From contig NZ_CP014227.1 of assembly GCF_001553545.1 (NCBI RefSeq), positions 1,346,501-1,410,500 of the forward strand: 64,000 nucleotides of DNA. Reading direction: 5' to 3'. The DNA is from Capnocytophaga haemolytica. GTDB lineage: Bacteria > Bacteroidota > Bacteroidia > Flavobacteriales > Flavobacteriaceae. Positions 32,257 to 40,930 of this stretch are shown here, one piece after another. Each line of letters begins with the position of its first letter. The first letter of the stretch is position 1. The notes under the pieces were generated by a model. It did not search any database. It worked only from the letters and a program-made list of their open reading frames with translations, and was not told the DNA's origin. The position numbers were made by a program, and so were the translations under genes.

Positions 32257-32333
32257 CGGAGCTACTTCGAAGCACCTTCGAAGGACGATCGAATCACGAC
32301 CGAACAACGACCCCTACAAAACCGATTTTTGCA
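32257..32333. repeat. 11-base-period array upstream of mutL
   Basis: Seven phased 11-mers: CGGAGCTACTT, CGAAGCACCTT, CGAAGGACGAT, CGAATCACGAC, CGAACAACGAC, CCCTACAAAAC and CGATTTTTGCA. CG at the first two positions is kept in six of seven. It stands out as GC-rich in an AT-rich spacer. Confidence 0.85.
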
Positions 32334-32392
32334 TGACTGAAAAAACTGTCAGTTTCAGCAAAAATAACTAATAATAGTGATTTTGATAGAAA

Positions 32393-34225
32393 ATGAGTGA
32401 TATAATACGTTTACTTCCTGACCACGTAGCCAACCAGATCGCTGCGGGGGAGGTCATTCAGCGCCCTGCCTCAGCCGCCAAGGAGCTCCTTGAAAACGCT
32501 ATCGATGCTGGCGCTACCGAAATAACGCTTATCATCAAGGAGGCAGGCAAAAGCCTCCTCCAAGTCATCGACAATGGAATAGGTATGAGCACTACCGACG
32601 CCCGCCTTGCTTTCGAAAGGCACGCCACTTCTAAAATACAGCAGGCAGAGGATCTCTTTCACCTTACCACCAAAGGATTTCGCGGCGAGGCATTGGCTTC
32701 CATTGCTGCTATTGCCCACGTCGAGATGACCACCAAGCGCCCTGAGGATGAGCTCGGTACAGCCCTCCACATTGAGGGAAGCAAAATCACCCGCCACGAG
32801 CCTTGCGTATGCCCTGACGGCACCTCAATTGCGATGAAGAACCTTTTCTTCAACATTCCTGCACGCCGCAACTTCTTAAAGTCCGATCGCGTTGAACTTA
32901 GCCACATTCTCGACGAGTTCTACCGCGTTGCCTTGGCGCACCCCGCCATACACTTCAATATGTTTAGCAACGGCGCAAACCTATTCAACCTACCGACGTC
33001 GCAGTTTAGGCAGCGCATTGTCAATCTTTTTGGAGCTAAGATGAACGAAAAGCTCGTGCCTATCTTTGAGGAAGAAACCCCATTGGTAAAGATCAGTGGC
33101 TTCATCGTCAAGCCCGAATACCTCAGTAAAACCAAAGGTTACCAATACCTCTTTGTAAACCATCGCTATATCAAGAGCCAATACCTACACCACGCCATCA
33201 CAATGGCTTATGAGGGGCTCATCCATAGCGATCAGAAACCTGAGTATTTCATCAACTTAGAGGTCGATCCCGCAACGATTGATATCAATATACACCCTAC
33301 CAAAACCGAAGTTAAGTTTGAGGAGGAGCATAGCATTTACGCACTTCTCCGCTCGGCAGTAAAGCATAGCTTAGGGCAGTTCCAGATCACCCCGCCTATT
33401 GATTTCGATAAAGACCCGATATTCGACGTGCCTTACTCCTATAAAGATAAGGAGTCGGTGATGCCTCGCGTGGAGGTAAATCCCGATTTCAACCCTTTTA
33501 AAGAGGAAAGCTATGAGCAGATCAGCAGTAGAGTAGGAGGGGAGGCGTATCCTTCTTTCAGTAAGAAGACTGCCTCGTGGGAGAGTCTCTACGCAGGTAT
33601 TCAAGAGCAGAAGTTTGAAAGTCAGGCTATTGAAAGTTCACTTTTTGAGCAGGAACCTACACTTCCACAAACTAAAAAGATCATCTCACTCGGCAAAAAA
33701 TACCTCATCACCACGTTGGCGGGCGAGTTGATTGTCATTAACATTACACGCGCCCATCAGCGAGTACTTTATGAGGATTTTCTCAAGCGCTTAGAGGTGT
33801 CGTACACCGCGAGCCAACAGCTGATGTTCCCCTATGAAATCCCCTTCCAAAAGGTGGAACTACAACTGATAGAAGAACTCAAACCGATGCTTGAGAGCAT
33901 TGGCTTTATGATAGATATCCTCGAGGATAGGATAGTGCTCAGTGGCATACCAATTCACCTTTCCGACAGCGACATCCCTAAGATTTTCACTGAAATCATC
34001 CACGAGCACCTTGAGGTAGAATCCTCTCCTGAGGATAGCCAGCAAGAGGCTTTTGCCAAGCGAATGAGTTATAGCTTAGCTATCAAAACAGGGCAAACTC
34101 TCACCGAGGAAGAGCAAGAAAGCCTTATCAACAACCTGTTTAGTTGTCAAGAGCCGATGCTCTCACCTTTTGGCAGACGAATATACACAAATTTTTCACT
34201 TACCGACTTAGATAAATTTTTATAG
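32393..34225 (+). CDS. mutL: DNA mismatch repair protein MutL
   Basis: A 610-residue MutL. The GHKL ATPase half is fully conserved: ANQIAAGEVIQRPASAAKEL, Asn35 in ELLENAIDAG, DNGIGM (60-65) and TKGFRGEALASIAAIAHV. The C-terminal dimerisation half is present, but the endonuclease motifs are not: where DQHAxHERxLYE is expected there is NITRAHQRVLYE (450-461), and CPHGRP is replaced by SPFGRR (591-596). This suggests a MutL without the metal-dependent nicking site, as in E. coli. MutL couples mismatch recognition by MutS to strand removal. It is 1 base from the rhomboid gene and thus in an operon with it. Confidence 0.95.
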   Translation: MSDIIRLLPDHVANQIAAGEVIQRPASAAKELLENAIDAGATEITLIIKEAGKSLLQVIDNGIGMSTTDARLAFERHATSKIQQAEDLFHLTTKGFRGEALASIAAIAHVEMTTKRPEDELGTALHIEGSKITRHEPCVCPDGTSIAMKNLFFNIPARRNFLKSDRVELSHILDEFYRVALAHPAIHFNMFSNGANLFNLPTSQFRQRIVNLFGAKMNEKLVPIFEEETPLVKISGFIVKPEYLSKTKGYQYLFVNHRYIKSQYLHHAITMAYEGLIHSDQKPEYFINLEVDPATIDINIHPTKTEVKFEEEHSIYALLRSAVKHSLGQFQITPPIDFDKDPIFDVPYSYKDKESVMPRVEVNPDFNPFKEESYEQISSRVGGEAYPSFSKKTASWESLYAGIQEQKFESQAIESSLFEQEPTLPQTKKIISLGKKYLITTLAGELIVINITRAHQRVLYEDFLKRLEVSYTASQQLMFPYEIPFQKVELQLIEELKPMLESIGFMIDILEDRIVLSGIPIHLSDSDIPKIFTEIIHEHLEVESSPEDSQQEAFAKRMSYSLAIKTGQTLTEEEQESLINNLFSCQEPMLSPFGRRIYTNFSLTDLDKFL

Positions 34226-34226
34226 A

Positions 34227-34991
34227 ATGGAAAGAATAACACCCATAGTTAAGAACCTTATCATCATCAATGTCATCTTTTTCTTAGCAACCGAAATAAT
34301 GTTGCGCACTTCAGGCATTGACCTCAACCAAATGCTTGCACTCTACTATTTTGAGAACAGCCACTTCCATCTCTGGCAGTACATCACTTATATGTTTATG
34401 CACGGAGGGGTAATGCACATTCTCTTCAATATGTATGCGCTTTGGGCTTTTGGTACACCACTTGAAAAAATATGGGGGGCACAAAAGTTTCTCTTCTTCT
34501 ATTTCTCCTGTGGTATTGGTGCTGCACTTCTGCATACTGGGGTCAATTACTATTACTTTCATCAGGGGCTCAATGCACTTACTGCGAAGGGGATACCTGA
34601 GGAGATGATCCGTTCACTCTTCGATAAAGGACAATACCTACAAGCTTGGAAGGAAGTCATCACAGTAAGCGATTTTAACAATATGGCATCGTCATATATT
34701 GTCTCAACAGTAGGGGCTTCGGGGGCTATTTATGGCATCCTTGTAGCCTTCGGCTTTATGTTTCCTGATGCAGCACTGATGTTGATATTCTTCCCAGTGC
34801 CGATTAAAGCGAAGTACTTTATCCCGATCTTAGTGGGACTCGACCTCTTCTCAGGAGTAACAGGGGTATCGCTCTTCGGTGGAAATATAGCCCACTTTGC
34901 TCACGTGGGAGGTGCTCTTATCGGCTTTGTCATTATGTGGTACTGGCGTAAGGGTAATTCCATTGATAATAACCAATTTAGGTATAGCTAA
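34227..34991 (+). CDS. Rhomboid family intramembrane serine protease
   Basis: A 254-residue protein with about six to seven transmembrane helices. Catalytic residues are visible: Ser in STVGASGAIYGILVAFGF and His in GNIAHFAHVGGALIGFVIMW. The HxxxN of helix 2 is in MFMHGGVMHILFNMYALWAF. The soluble loop after helix 3 (GLNALTAKGIPEEMIRSLFD) is a flavobacterial insertion. Rhomboids cut transmembrane helices of client proteins. It follows mutL directly, an order conserved in flavobacteria; in some species a second rhomboid follows, which is absent here. Confidence 0.93.
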   Translation: MERITPIVKNLIIINVIFFLATEIMLRTSGIDLNQMLALYYFENSHFHLWQYITYMFMHGGVMHILFNMYALWAFGTPLEKIWGAQKFLFFYFSCGIGAALLHTGVNYYYFHQGLNALTAKGIPEEMIRSLFDKGQYLQAWKEVITVSDFNNMASSYIVSTVGASGAIYGILVAFGFMFPDAALMLIFFPVPIKAKYFIPILVGLDLFSGVTGVSLFGGNIAHFAHVGGALIGFVIMWYWRKGNSIDNNQFRYS

Positions 34992-35025
34992 TAGGATCGT
35001 TCTAAACCTGATAATCAATACCATT

Positions 35026-35742
35026 ATGAGGCAATATCTTCTCTTTCTACTCCTTTTGCTGCCTTACTACCTCTCAGCCCAGAGCCATAACGAGCTTCGT
35101 GGGCGGGTGATGGCAGGCGATACCTTGCCATTAAGTGGGGTGCATATCCAGAACCTCTATACCAAGCAAGTAACCACTACTTCTGCCGATGGTTATTTTA
35201 CGATCAAGGCAGCAGTAAATCAGACCTTACAGTTTACTCACGTATCAATGCAGACAGCTTATCATACAGTTAGCAAAGCTGATTTTCAGTTCTCTGGCTT
35301 ACTTGTGAAGATGAAAGAATCCGTTACCGAACTTAGTGAGGTTGAAGTCTCTAAGTATAAAAAGATTACTGCCCAAGAGCTGGGTATATTGCAGCATACC
35401 CCACAGGAGATGACCTATAACGAAAAACGCCTGAGTAGCAGTCGAGGATCCATCTTAGGGGTAGACTGGGTGATTAATAGCCTCACAGGGCATCGTAAAA
35501 TGCTCAAACAGATTGTAGTAAATGATCGCAACCGTGCAGTTGCCAATTATATCCTTGATCACAAGTATGACTTTATGCAGAAAGAACTCAAGCTCTCCGA
35601 TGAGGATTGCGCTATCTTGGCTTACTACGTGATGGATAAGCCCGAATTTCACGCTGCTATTGAGAAAAAAGAAGATAAGAAGCTCGAGTTCCTTCTTATT
35701 GAGGCGTGGGGCGAATACCAGAGGAAAAGTTCTGAAAAATAA
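35026..35742 (+). CDS. Secreted protein with carboxypeptidase-like regulatory domain
   Basis: 238 residues from the ATG at 35026 (MRQYLLFLLLLLPYYLSAQS), which gives a clean signal peptide; an upstream ATG at 34897 lies inside the rhomboid gene and is rejected. Residues about 22-110 form an Ig-like CarboxypepD_reg domain (NELRGRVMAGDTLPLSGVHI, TTSADGYFTIKAAVNQTLQF). The rest (KITAQELGILQHTPQEMTYN) is helical and not recognised. The domain is common on TonB receptors and on free periplasmic or surface proteins of the phylum. The function is unknown. It starts 34 bases after the rhomboid gene and may share its transcript. Confidence 0.8.
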   Translation: MRQYLLFLLLLLPYYLSAQSHNELRGRVMAGDTLPLSGVHIQNLYTKQVTTTSADGYFTIKAAVNQTLQFTHVSMQTAYHTVSKADFQFSGLLVKMKESVTELSEVEVSKYKKITAQELGILQHTPQEMTYNEKRLSSSRGSILGVDWVINSLTGHRKMLKQIVVNDRNRAVANYILDHKYDFMQKELKLSDEDCAILAYYVMDKPEFHAAIEKKEDKKLEFLLIEAWGEYQRKSSEK

Positions 35743-35817
35743 GTTGATAGAGAGTTCTATAGTTGTAAAAAATATGAAAAACTCACCTTCTATTAGCTGT
35801 AATTACAATAAAAATCG

Positions 35818-35825
35818 TACCTTTG
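35818..35825 (+). promoter_or_regulatory. -7 element of the ferredoxin gene
   Basis: TACCTTTG 33 bases before the ATG at 35859; no clear -33. Confidence 0.6.
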
Positions 35826-35858
35826 CCCTCTAAAAAGAAAAACTAAGGAAAAACTACA

Positions 35859-36209
35859 ATGGCTATAAAAATAACAGATGATTGTATTAACTGTGGTGCC
35901 TGCGAGCCTGAATGCCCTAACAATGCTATCTATGAAGGGGCAGATAATTGGCGTTATAGCGATGGAACAGCGCTAAGAGGTCATATTGTTACCCCCAGTG
36001 GAAAAGAAGCTGATGCAGATGAACCCCAAGAGCCTATCTGTGATGATTACTACTTTATCATCACAGATAAGTGTACTGAGTGTATAGGTTTTCACGAGGA
36101 GCCTCAGTGTGCTGCTGTCTGCCCAGTGGATTGTTGTGTACCCGATGAAGATCACCGAGAAACTGAAGAAGAACTATATGCAAAAAAACGCTTTTTGCAT
36201 AATGAATAA
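35859..36209 (+). CDS. 4Fe-4S dicluster ferredoxin
   Basis: A 116-residue ferredoxin with two [4Fe-4S] sites: CINCGACEPECP near residues 9-20 and CTECIGFHEEPQCAAVCPVD near 70-89, the second with the longer spacing (CxxCx8CxxxC) seen in 2[4Fe-4S] ferredoxins of the Alvin type. It shuttles low-potential electrons in the cytoplasm. It is 27 bases before an FAD-dependent oxidoreductase with which it is almost certainly cotranscribed and perhaps functionally coupled. Confidence 0.92.
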   Translation: MAIKITDDCINCGACEPECPNNAIYEGADNWRYSDGTALRGHIVTPSGKEADADEPQEPICDDYYFIITDKCTECIGFHEEPQCAAVCPVDCCVPDEDHRETEEELYAKKRFLHNE

Positions 36210-36236
36210 TAGAAATATTGAGTTAGAAGAAATAAT

Positions 36237-37490
36237 ATGAAAAAAGAAATTACAGACGTTTTAGTTATAGGGGCAGGTCCCTCAGGCTGCGTTTCAGCAG
36301 CCTACTTACACAACAATGGCGTAAAAGTAAAGGTAGTTGAAAAGCTAAAATTCCCGCGCTTGGTAGTAGGAGAGAGCCTTATCCCCAGAGTGATGGATCA
36401 CTTTGATGAGGCAGGCTTTCTGCCAGCATTGAAAGCAATGAATTTTGAGAAAAAACCAGGAGCACGCTTTATCCGTGGCGAACAGGTTTGCCACTTTGAT
36501 TTTAGTGATAATTTTTCAGGTGGATGGGGCTGGACTTGGCAGGTGCCTCGTGCTGACTTTGACAATGTGCTCGCACAGGAGCTCATCCGTAAGGGCGTTG
36601 ACCTTCAGTTCGAACAAGAAGTGACAGATGTAGAGTTTTTTGATGGAAAGCAGCTTACTACTGTAAAAAATAAAGAGGGTGAAAGTTATGAGATAGAATC
36701 AAAGTTTGTTATTGATGCCAGTGGCTATGGACGTGTATTACCTCGCCTGCTTAACCTCAATTCTCCATCAAAGTTGGACGACCACTCCTCTATATTCACT
36801 CATATTAAAGAAGATAACGTGCGACCTGCAGGTGAGGAAGGTACGCTTATCTCTTTTGATATCTTGGAGAGAGAAGTTTGGCTTTGGGTGATACCTTTCT
36901 CTAATGGCAACACAAGTGTAGGCATTGTAGGTCCTACTTCGTATATTAACGCTCTATCAGAGGATGGCGACACTGCCGAAGCCTTGCGTAAAGCGATAAA
37001 GTCCTCTGACTTTTACAAAGAACGCTTCCAAAATAGCGAATTCCTCTTCACACCGATTAAAATCCAAAGTTATTCCTGCTCAGTGAAGCAATTATACGGC
37101 AATGGCTATGTCCTTACGGGCAATAGTACTGAATTCCTCGACCCTGTCTTCTCTTCTGGTGTAGCTTTTGCCACAGAGTCAGGAATGTTGGCTGCAAAAC
37201 TTGTAAAGCGAGTGCTTGCAGGCGAAAAGGTGGATTGGCAAAAAGAATATGCTGAATATATGCAAAGTGGTATCGATGTCTTTACCTCTTATGTAAGAGA
37301 ATGGTACACAGGCAACCTACAAACGCTATTCTTCCACAAACCAGAAAATCCAGAGGTAAAACGCAAGATATGTTCCGTGCTGGCGGGCTATGTTTGGGAT
37401 AAGAACAATCCTTTTGTAGTAAAACACAAGAATATCATCAAAAATATGGCTTATCTTGTGGAAAACGGTATGGAAATGAACGAAAACTAA
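36237..37490 (+). CDS. FAD-dependent oxidoreductase (tryptophan halogenase/geranylgeranyl reductase-like)
   Basis: A 417-residue flavoprotein. The dinucleotide-binding motif is [20 protein letters not shown] (start), followed by [39 protein letters not shown] and the second FAD contact [20 protein letters not shown]. These are shared by the PHBH-fold flavoenzymes that include tryptophan halogenases and geranylgeranyl reductases. The halogenase WxWxIP motif is only partly present (GWGWTWQVP). In flavobacteria this gene and its ferredoxin neighbour often accompany aryl-polyene or flexirubin-like pigment genes; no such genes are visible here. Exact substrate is unknown. Confidence 0.82.
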   Translation: MKKEITDVLVIGAGPSGCVSAAYLHNNGVKVKVVEKLKFPRLVVGESLIPRVMDHFDEAGFLPALKAMNFEKKPGARFIRGEQVCHFDFSDNFSGGWGWTWQVPRADFDNVLAQELIRKGVDLQFEQEVTDVEFFDGKQLTTVKNKEGESYEIESKFVIDASGYGRVLPRLLNLNSPSKLDDHSSIFTHIKEDNVRPAGEEGTLISFDILEREVWLWVIPFSNGNTSVGIVGPTSYINALSEDGDTAEALRKAIKSSDFYKERFQNSEFLFTPIKIQSYSCSVKQLYGNGYVLTGNSTEFLDPVFSSGVAFATESGMLAAKLVKRVLAGEKVDWQKEYAEYMQSGIDVFTSYVREWYTGNLQTLFFHKPENPEVKRKICSVLAGYVWDKNNPFVVKHKNIIKNMAYLVENGMEMNEN

Positions 37491-37506
37491 GCACAAGTCA
37501 GTCTCT

Positions 37507-39354
37507 ATGGAAGAAATACAATATAACGAGGATAATATCCGTTCCTTAGATTGGAAAGAGCATATCCGTATGCGCCCTGGTATGTATATCGGGAAGCTCG
37601 GCGATGGCTCCTCAGCTGATGACGGTATTTATATCCTTTTAAAGGAGGTTATTGACAACTGCATCGACGAATTCGTGATGGGAGCGGGCAAAACCATCGA
37701 TATTAAGATCAACGAGAATAAAGTAGAGGTGCGCGATTACGGTCGTGGTATTCCGCTGGGCAAAGTCGTTGATGTCGTCTCGAAGATGAACACTGGCGGA
37801 AAATATGATTCGCGGGTGTTCAAAAAGTCTATCGGGCTTAATGGAGTTGGTACCAAAGCCGTCAATGCTCTATCTTCTTACTTTAAAGTGGAGTCCGTCC
37901 GCGATAATCAGACGAAAGTAGCGATTTTTGAGCGTGGGGAGCTTTTAGAGGATCTTCCCGTGGAAGAAAGCTCAAAACGCCGAGGAACTTGCGTCACATT
38001 CATCCCCGATGATACAATTTTCAAGAATTTTAAGTATCGCACCGAATATATCGAGCGAATGCTCAAAAACTACGTATATCTGAACCCTGGGCTCACGATT
38101 ACTTACAATGGTGAGAAGTTTTACTCGGAAAATGGGCTTAAAGACCTTCTCGCTGATAATAACAACGAGGAAGACTTCCTTTATCCGATTGTGCAGCTCA
38201 AAGGCGAGGATATTGAGGTGGCTATCACGCATAGTCGTACACAATACAGCGAAGAGTACTATTCTTTCGTCAATGGGCAGAATACAACTCAAGGAGGTAC
38301 GCATCTGAACGCTTTTCGCGAGGCTTTTGTGAAAACAATCCGTGATTTTTACAAAAAAAGCTATGATGCCTCCGACATTCGCAAGTCAATCATCGCAGGG
38401 ATCTCCATAAAGGTGATGGAGCCTGTGTTTGAGAGCCAAACCAAGACGAAACTCGGCTCAACTGAGATGGGAGAGGGGATGCCTTCCGTGCGGACGTATA
38501 TTAATGACTTCATCGGCAAACATCTTGATGATTTTTTACATAAAAACGCTGAAATCGCCGATGCTATCCAACGAAAAATCATCCAAGCTGAGCGCGAACG
38601 CCAAGATCTTGCAGGTATTCGCAAGTTAGCCCGTGAGCGCGCCAAAAAAGCGAGTCTTCACAACCGCAAGCTCCGTGATTGCAGGATTCACCTCAACGAT
38701 TCCAAGAACGATCGCAACCTTCAGAGCACACTTTTCATCACTGAGGGCGATTCTGCCTCTGGATCCATCACAAAGTCGAGGGATGTGAACACACAGGCTG
38801 TATTTTCGCTCAAAGGTAAGCCTCTGAACTCTTATGGGATGACTAAGAAGATTGTGTATGAAAATGAGGAGTTTAATCTCTTGCAGGCGGCTTTAAATAT
38901 CGAAGATTCGATGGAAGATCTGCGTTATAACAATATTGTGATCGCTACCGATGCCGATGTCGATGGAATGCACATTAGGTTGCTTCTTATCACGTTTTTC
39001 TTGCAATTTTTCCCTGAAATTATAAAAGAAGGGCACCTTTATATATTACAAACGCCTCTTTTCCGTGTTCGAGACAAAAAAGAGACGATTTATTGCTATT
39101 CCGAGGATGAAAAACAGCTCGCTATCGATAAATTGAAGGGAAAACCCGAGATAACGCGCTTTAAGGGGCTCGGGGAGATCTCTCCTGATGAGTTTAAGCA
39201 TTTTATTGGTGAAAATATCCGCTTAGATCCTGTAATGATGGATAAAACCATCCATACTGATCAACTTTTGGACTTTTATATGGGAAAGAACACTCCAGAA
39301 CGGCAAGAGTTCATTATAGACAATCTAAGGGTGGAAATTGACAAGGTGGATTAG
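37507..39354 (+). CDS. parE: DNA topoisomerase IV subunit B (ParE)
   Basis: A 615-residue type IIA topoisomerase ATPase subunit. The GHKL fold has [20 protein letters not shown], the ATP-binding Asn in [21 protein letters not shown] and the glycine-rich loop [18 protein letters not shown]. The transducer Lys is in [18 protein letters not shown]. The TOPRIM part has [10 protein letters not shown] and [16 protein letters not shown]. The length and lack of the GyrB insertion favour ParE over GyrB. ParE with ParC unlinks sister chromosomes. In many flavobacteria parC lies directly downstream; here a terminator and an opposite-strand sigma gene follow, so parC must be elsewhere. Confidence 0.9.
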   Translation: MEEIQYNEDNIRSLDWKEHIRMRPGMYIGKLGDGSSADDGIYILLKEVIDNCIDEFVMGAGKTIDIKINENKVEVRDYGRGIPLGKVVDVVSKMNTGGKYDSRVFKKSIGLNGVGTKAVNALSSYFKVESVRDNQTKVAIFERGELLEDLPVEESSKRRGTCVTFIPDDTIFKNFKYRTEYIERMLKNYVYLNPGLTITYNGEKFYSENGLKDLLADNNNEEDFLYPIVQLKGEDIEVAITHSRTQYSEEYYSFVNGQNTTQGGTHLNAFREAFVKTIRDFYKKSYDASDIRKSIIAGISIKVMEPVFESQTKTKLGSTEMGEGMPSVRTYINDFIGKHLDDFLHKNAEIADAIQRKIIQAERERQDLAGIRKLARERAKKASLHNRKLRDCRIHLNDSKNDRNLQSTLFITEGDSASGSITKSRDVNTQAVFSLKGKPLNSYGMTKKIVYENEEFNLLQAALNIEDSMEDLRYNNIVIATDADVDGMHIRLLLITFFLQFFPEIIKEGHLYILQTPLFRVRDKKETIYCYSEDEKQLAIDKLKGKPEITRFKGLGEISPDEFKHFIGENIRLDPVMMDKTIHTDQLLDFYMGKNTPERQEFIIDNLRVEIDKVD

Positions 39355-39376
39355 TCTGTTTTTACGTATAAATGTA

Positions 39377-39436
39377 AATCAGCCCAGAATAATCGTTTCT
39401 TTTTTGAGAAAACAGCTATTCTGGGCTGATTTTTTG
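39377..39436. terminator. Bidirectional terminator between parE and the sigma gene
   Basis: AATCAGCCCAGAATA (39377-39391) pairs perfectly with TATTCTGGGCTGATT (39417-39431), followed by TTTTT. Confidence 0.92.
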
Positions 39437-39442
39437 TGTGTT

Positions 39443-39991
39443 TTATCGTTTTAGTAGCTCAGCGAGTATTTTTTTTGCCCGTAATAAGGTTATTTTTACA
39501 TTGCTGAGCGATGTTTGCATCTCTTCTGCGATTTCTTTGTATGATTTCTCGTGCAAATAGCGCAATTGTATCGCAGTTCGGTACGGATCTTTAAGTTGCT
39601 TGATGCAATAGAGCAAATTGTTGAATTGTTGCTCCATTATCAGGCTATCCTCAATCGAAGGTGTATCATCGGCAATCGTTTTTGCCTCTTTTTCTTCCGA
39701 GGTCGAGTGTAAAAACACGCTATCTTGCCGTCGGAGCATATCGATGTGTATATTCTTCGAAATGGTGATTAGCCACGTCTTAAAACTGTATGCTGGGTCA
39801 AAATTATGGATCTTATCAAAGGCTCTTGCAAAGGTTTGGATGGTAATATCCTCAGCATCACCCTCATTTCCTACTCTTTTTAGCTGAAAGTTGTAAACAT
39901 CTTGCCAAAACTCGTCCAGCAGCGCACTAAATGCCCGCTGATCGCCTTCTTTGGCTGCTTTTATCCTTTCATCGAGTGTTTTTTTATCCAT
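39443..39991 (-). CDS. Sigma-70 family (ECF-type) sigma factor
   Basis: 182 residues from the ATG at 39991 (MDKKTLDERIKAAKEGDQRA). Earlier in-frame ATGs (40012, 40135) would mean longer overlap with the small membrane protein gene upstream and lack conserved sequence. Region 2 is clear (FWQDVYNFQLKRVGNEGDAE, DITIQTFARAFDKIHNF, YSFKTWLITISKNIHIDMLR) and region 4 has the HTH (LKDPYRTAIQLRYLHEKSYK then EIAEEMQTSLSNVKITLLRA). ECF factors direct RNA polymerase to stress or surface-response genes, usually held by an anti-sigma. No typical anti-sigma is adjacent, but the overlapping membrane peptide may matter. It is the last gene of the virK-like to bshB1 operon. Confidence 0.9.
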   Translation of the reverse strand: MDKKTLDERIKAAKEGDQRAFSALLDEFWQDVYNFQLKRVGNEGDAEDITIQTFARAFDKIHNFDPAYSFKTWLITISKNIHIDMLRRQDSVFLHSTSEEKEAKTIADDTPSIEDSLIMEQQFNNLLYCIKQLKDPYRTAIQLRYLHEKSYKEIAEEMQTSLSNVKITLLRAKKILAELLKR

Positions 39992-40178
39992 TTTTGCGGC
40001 ATTCTTGTTCATCTGGTAGTCTTCCGCAGAAGCTGCACGCTTCTCCTTCAGGATTGAGGTATGGGCTTTGGCTGGCGCACGTTCCTGAGAATTTGCCGCC
40101 TTTTTTGCCCCAAATCTTGATAGCCATTCCGCCAATTGCCAAGGCTAAGAGTCCGATGGTGATGATTATTAATTTCAT
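39984..40178 (-). CDS. Small membrane protein with conserved Cys cluster
   Basis: A 64-residue protein with one N-terminal hydrophobic helix (MKLIIITIGLLALAIGGMAI) then a basic stretch and a tail containing three Cys (GTCASQSPYL..., GEACSFCGRLPDEQEC). The pattern of a short membrane anchor with a CxxC and further Cys resembles flavobacterial 'membrane or secreted protein' entries near bacillithiol genes. It overlaps the start of the sigma gene by 8 bases and follows bshB1 by 28 bases. A thiol-sensing or anti-sigma role would be attractive but is speculation. Confidence 0.7.
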   Translation of the reverse strand: MKLIIITIGLLALAIGGMAIKIWGKKGGKFSGTCASQSPYLNPEGEACSFCGRLPDEQECRKNG

Positions 40179-40206
40179 ATTGTGTGTTTTTTATAATTAT
40201 TGGGTG

Positions 40207-40923
40207 TTATTTCAAATTGGTGAGCGTATCGACTGCAATGACGCGTTCTGCGGTAAAACCTTCCGCAAAATCCGTGCCAATGAGGCGTCCGAGGTCGTGA
40301 GCGCGGTAGCTTACGCTCTCTAGAAAGTTTTTGTCAGAAATGGGCGTCGTCGGCTCGTTACTTTTCGCGTCGTAGAACTGAGAAGCATAGGCGAGCACCG
40401 CATCGAGCTTATTTTGGATAAAATTGCTTATATCTACCACAAAATCTGGTTGTAAATTCTTCCATTGTATATAATGGTAAACGTGTTTTGGGCGCCAAGC
40501 CTCTTGTGGTGTGCCTTCCAGAAGTGTTTCTATACGTCTGAGCCCGCTGAGGAAACAAGCGTCGCTTACGAGCTTACTTCCCTTGCCGTGATCGATGTGC
40601 CGATCGTCAATGGCGTTGCAAAGTACGATTTCGGGCTTATATTGACGGATTTTTTTGATAATTTCCAACTGATTTTCTCTATTATTGACGAAAAATCCGT
40701 CTTCAAAGCCTAAATTCTCACGAATTGAAGCCCCAAGGATGCGTTTTGCCTCTTCAGACTCACGCAAACGTATTTCTGCAGAGCCTCGCGTGCCCAATTC
40801 GCCCTGAGTAAGGTCGATAATGCCTATTTTTTTGCCTAAACTGATTTCTTTGGCGAGCGTTCCTCCACAACCCAACTCAACATCGTCGGGATGTGCGCCA
40901 AAGGCTAAGATATCTAACTTCAT
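40207..40923 (-). CDS. bshB1: Bacillithiol biosynthesis deacetylase BshB1
   Basis: A 238-residue PIG-L/LmbE-fold deacetylase. Zinc ligands are in FGAHPDDVELGCGGTLAKEI (His11, Asp14) and the later DDRHIDHGKGSKL. The TRGSAEIRLRESEEAKRILG and FYDAKSNEPTTPISDKNFLE blocks are characteristic of the BshB1 group. The enzyme removes acetyl from N-acetylglucosaminyl-malate, a step in making bacillithiol, the low-molecular-weight thiol of many Bacteroidota and Firmicutes. It sits 7 bases after the VirK-like gene and upstream of a Cys-rich membrane peptide and a sigma factor, suggesting redox-linked regulation. Confidence 0.93.
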   Translation of the reverse strand: MKLDILAFGAHPDDVELGCGGTLAKEISLGKKIGIIDLTQGELGTRGSAEIRLRESEEAKRILGASIRENLGFEDGFFVNNRENQLEIIKKIRQYKPEIVLCNAIDDRHIDHGKGSKLVSDACFLSGLRRIETLLEGTPQEAWRPKHVYHYIQWKNLQPDFVVDISNFIQNKLDAVLAYASQFYDAKSNEPTTPISDKNFLESVSYRAHDLGRLIGTDFAEGFTAERVIAVDTLTNLK

Positions 40924-40930
40924 AGCTGTT

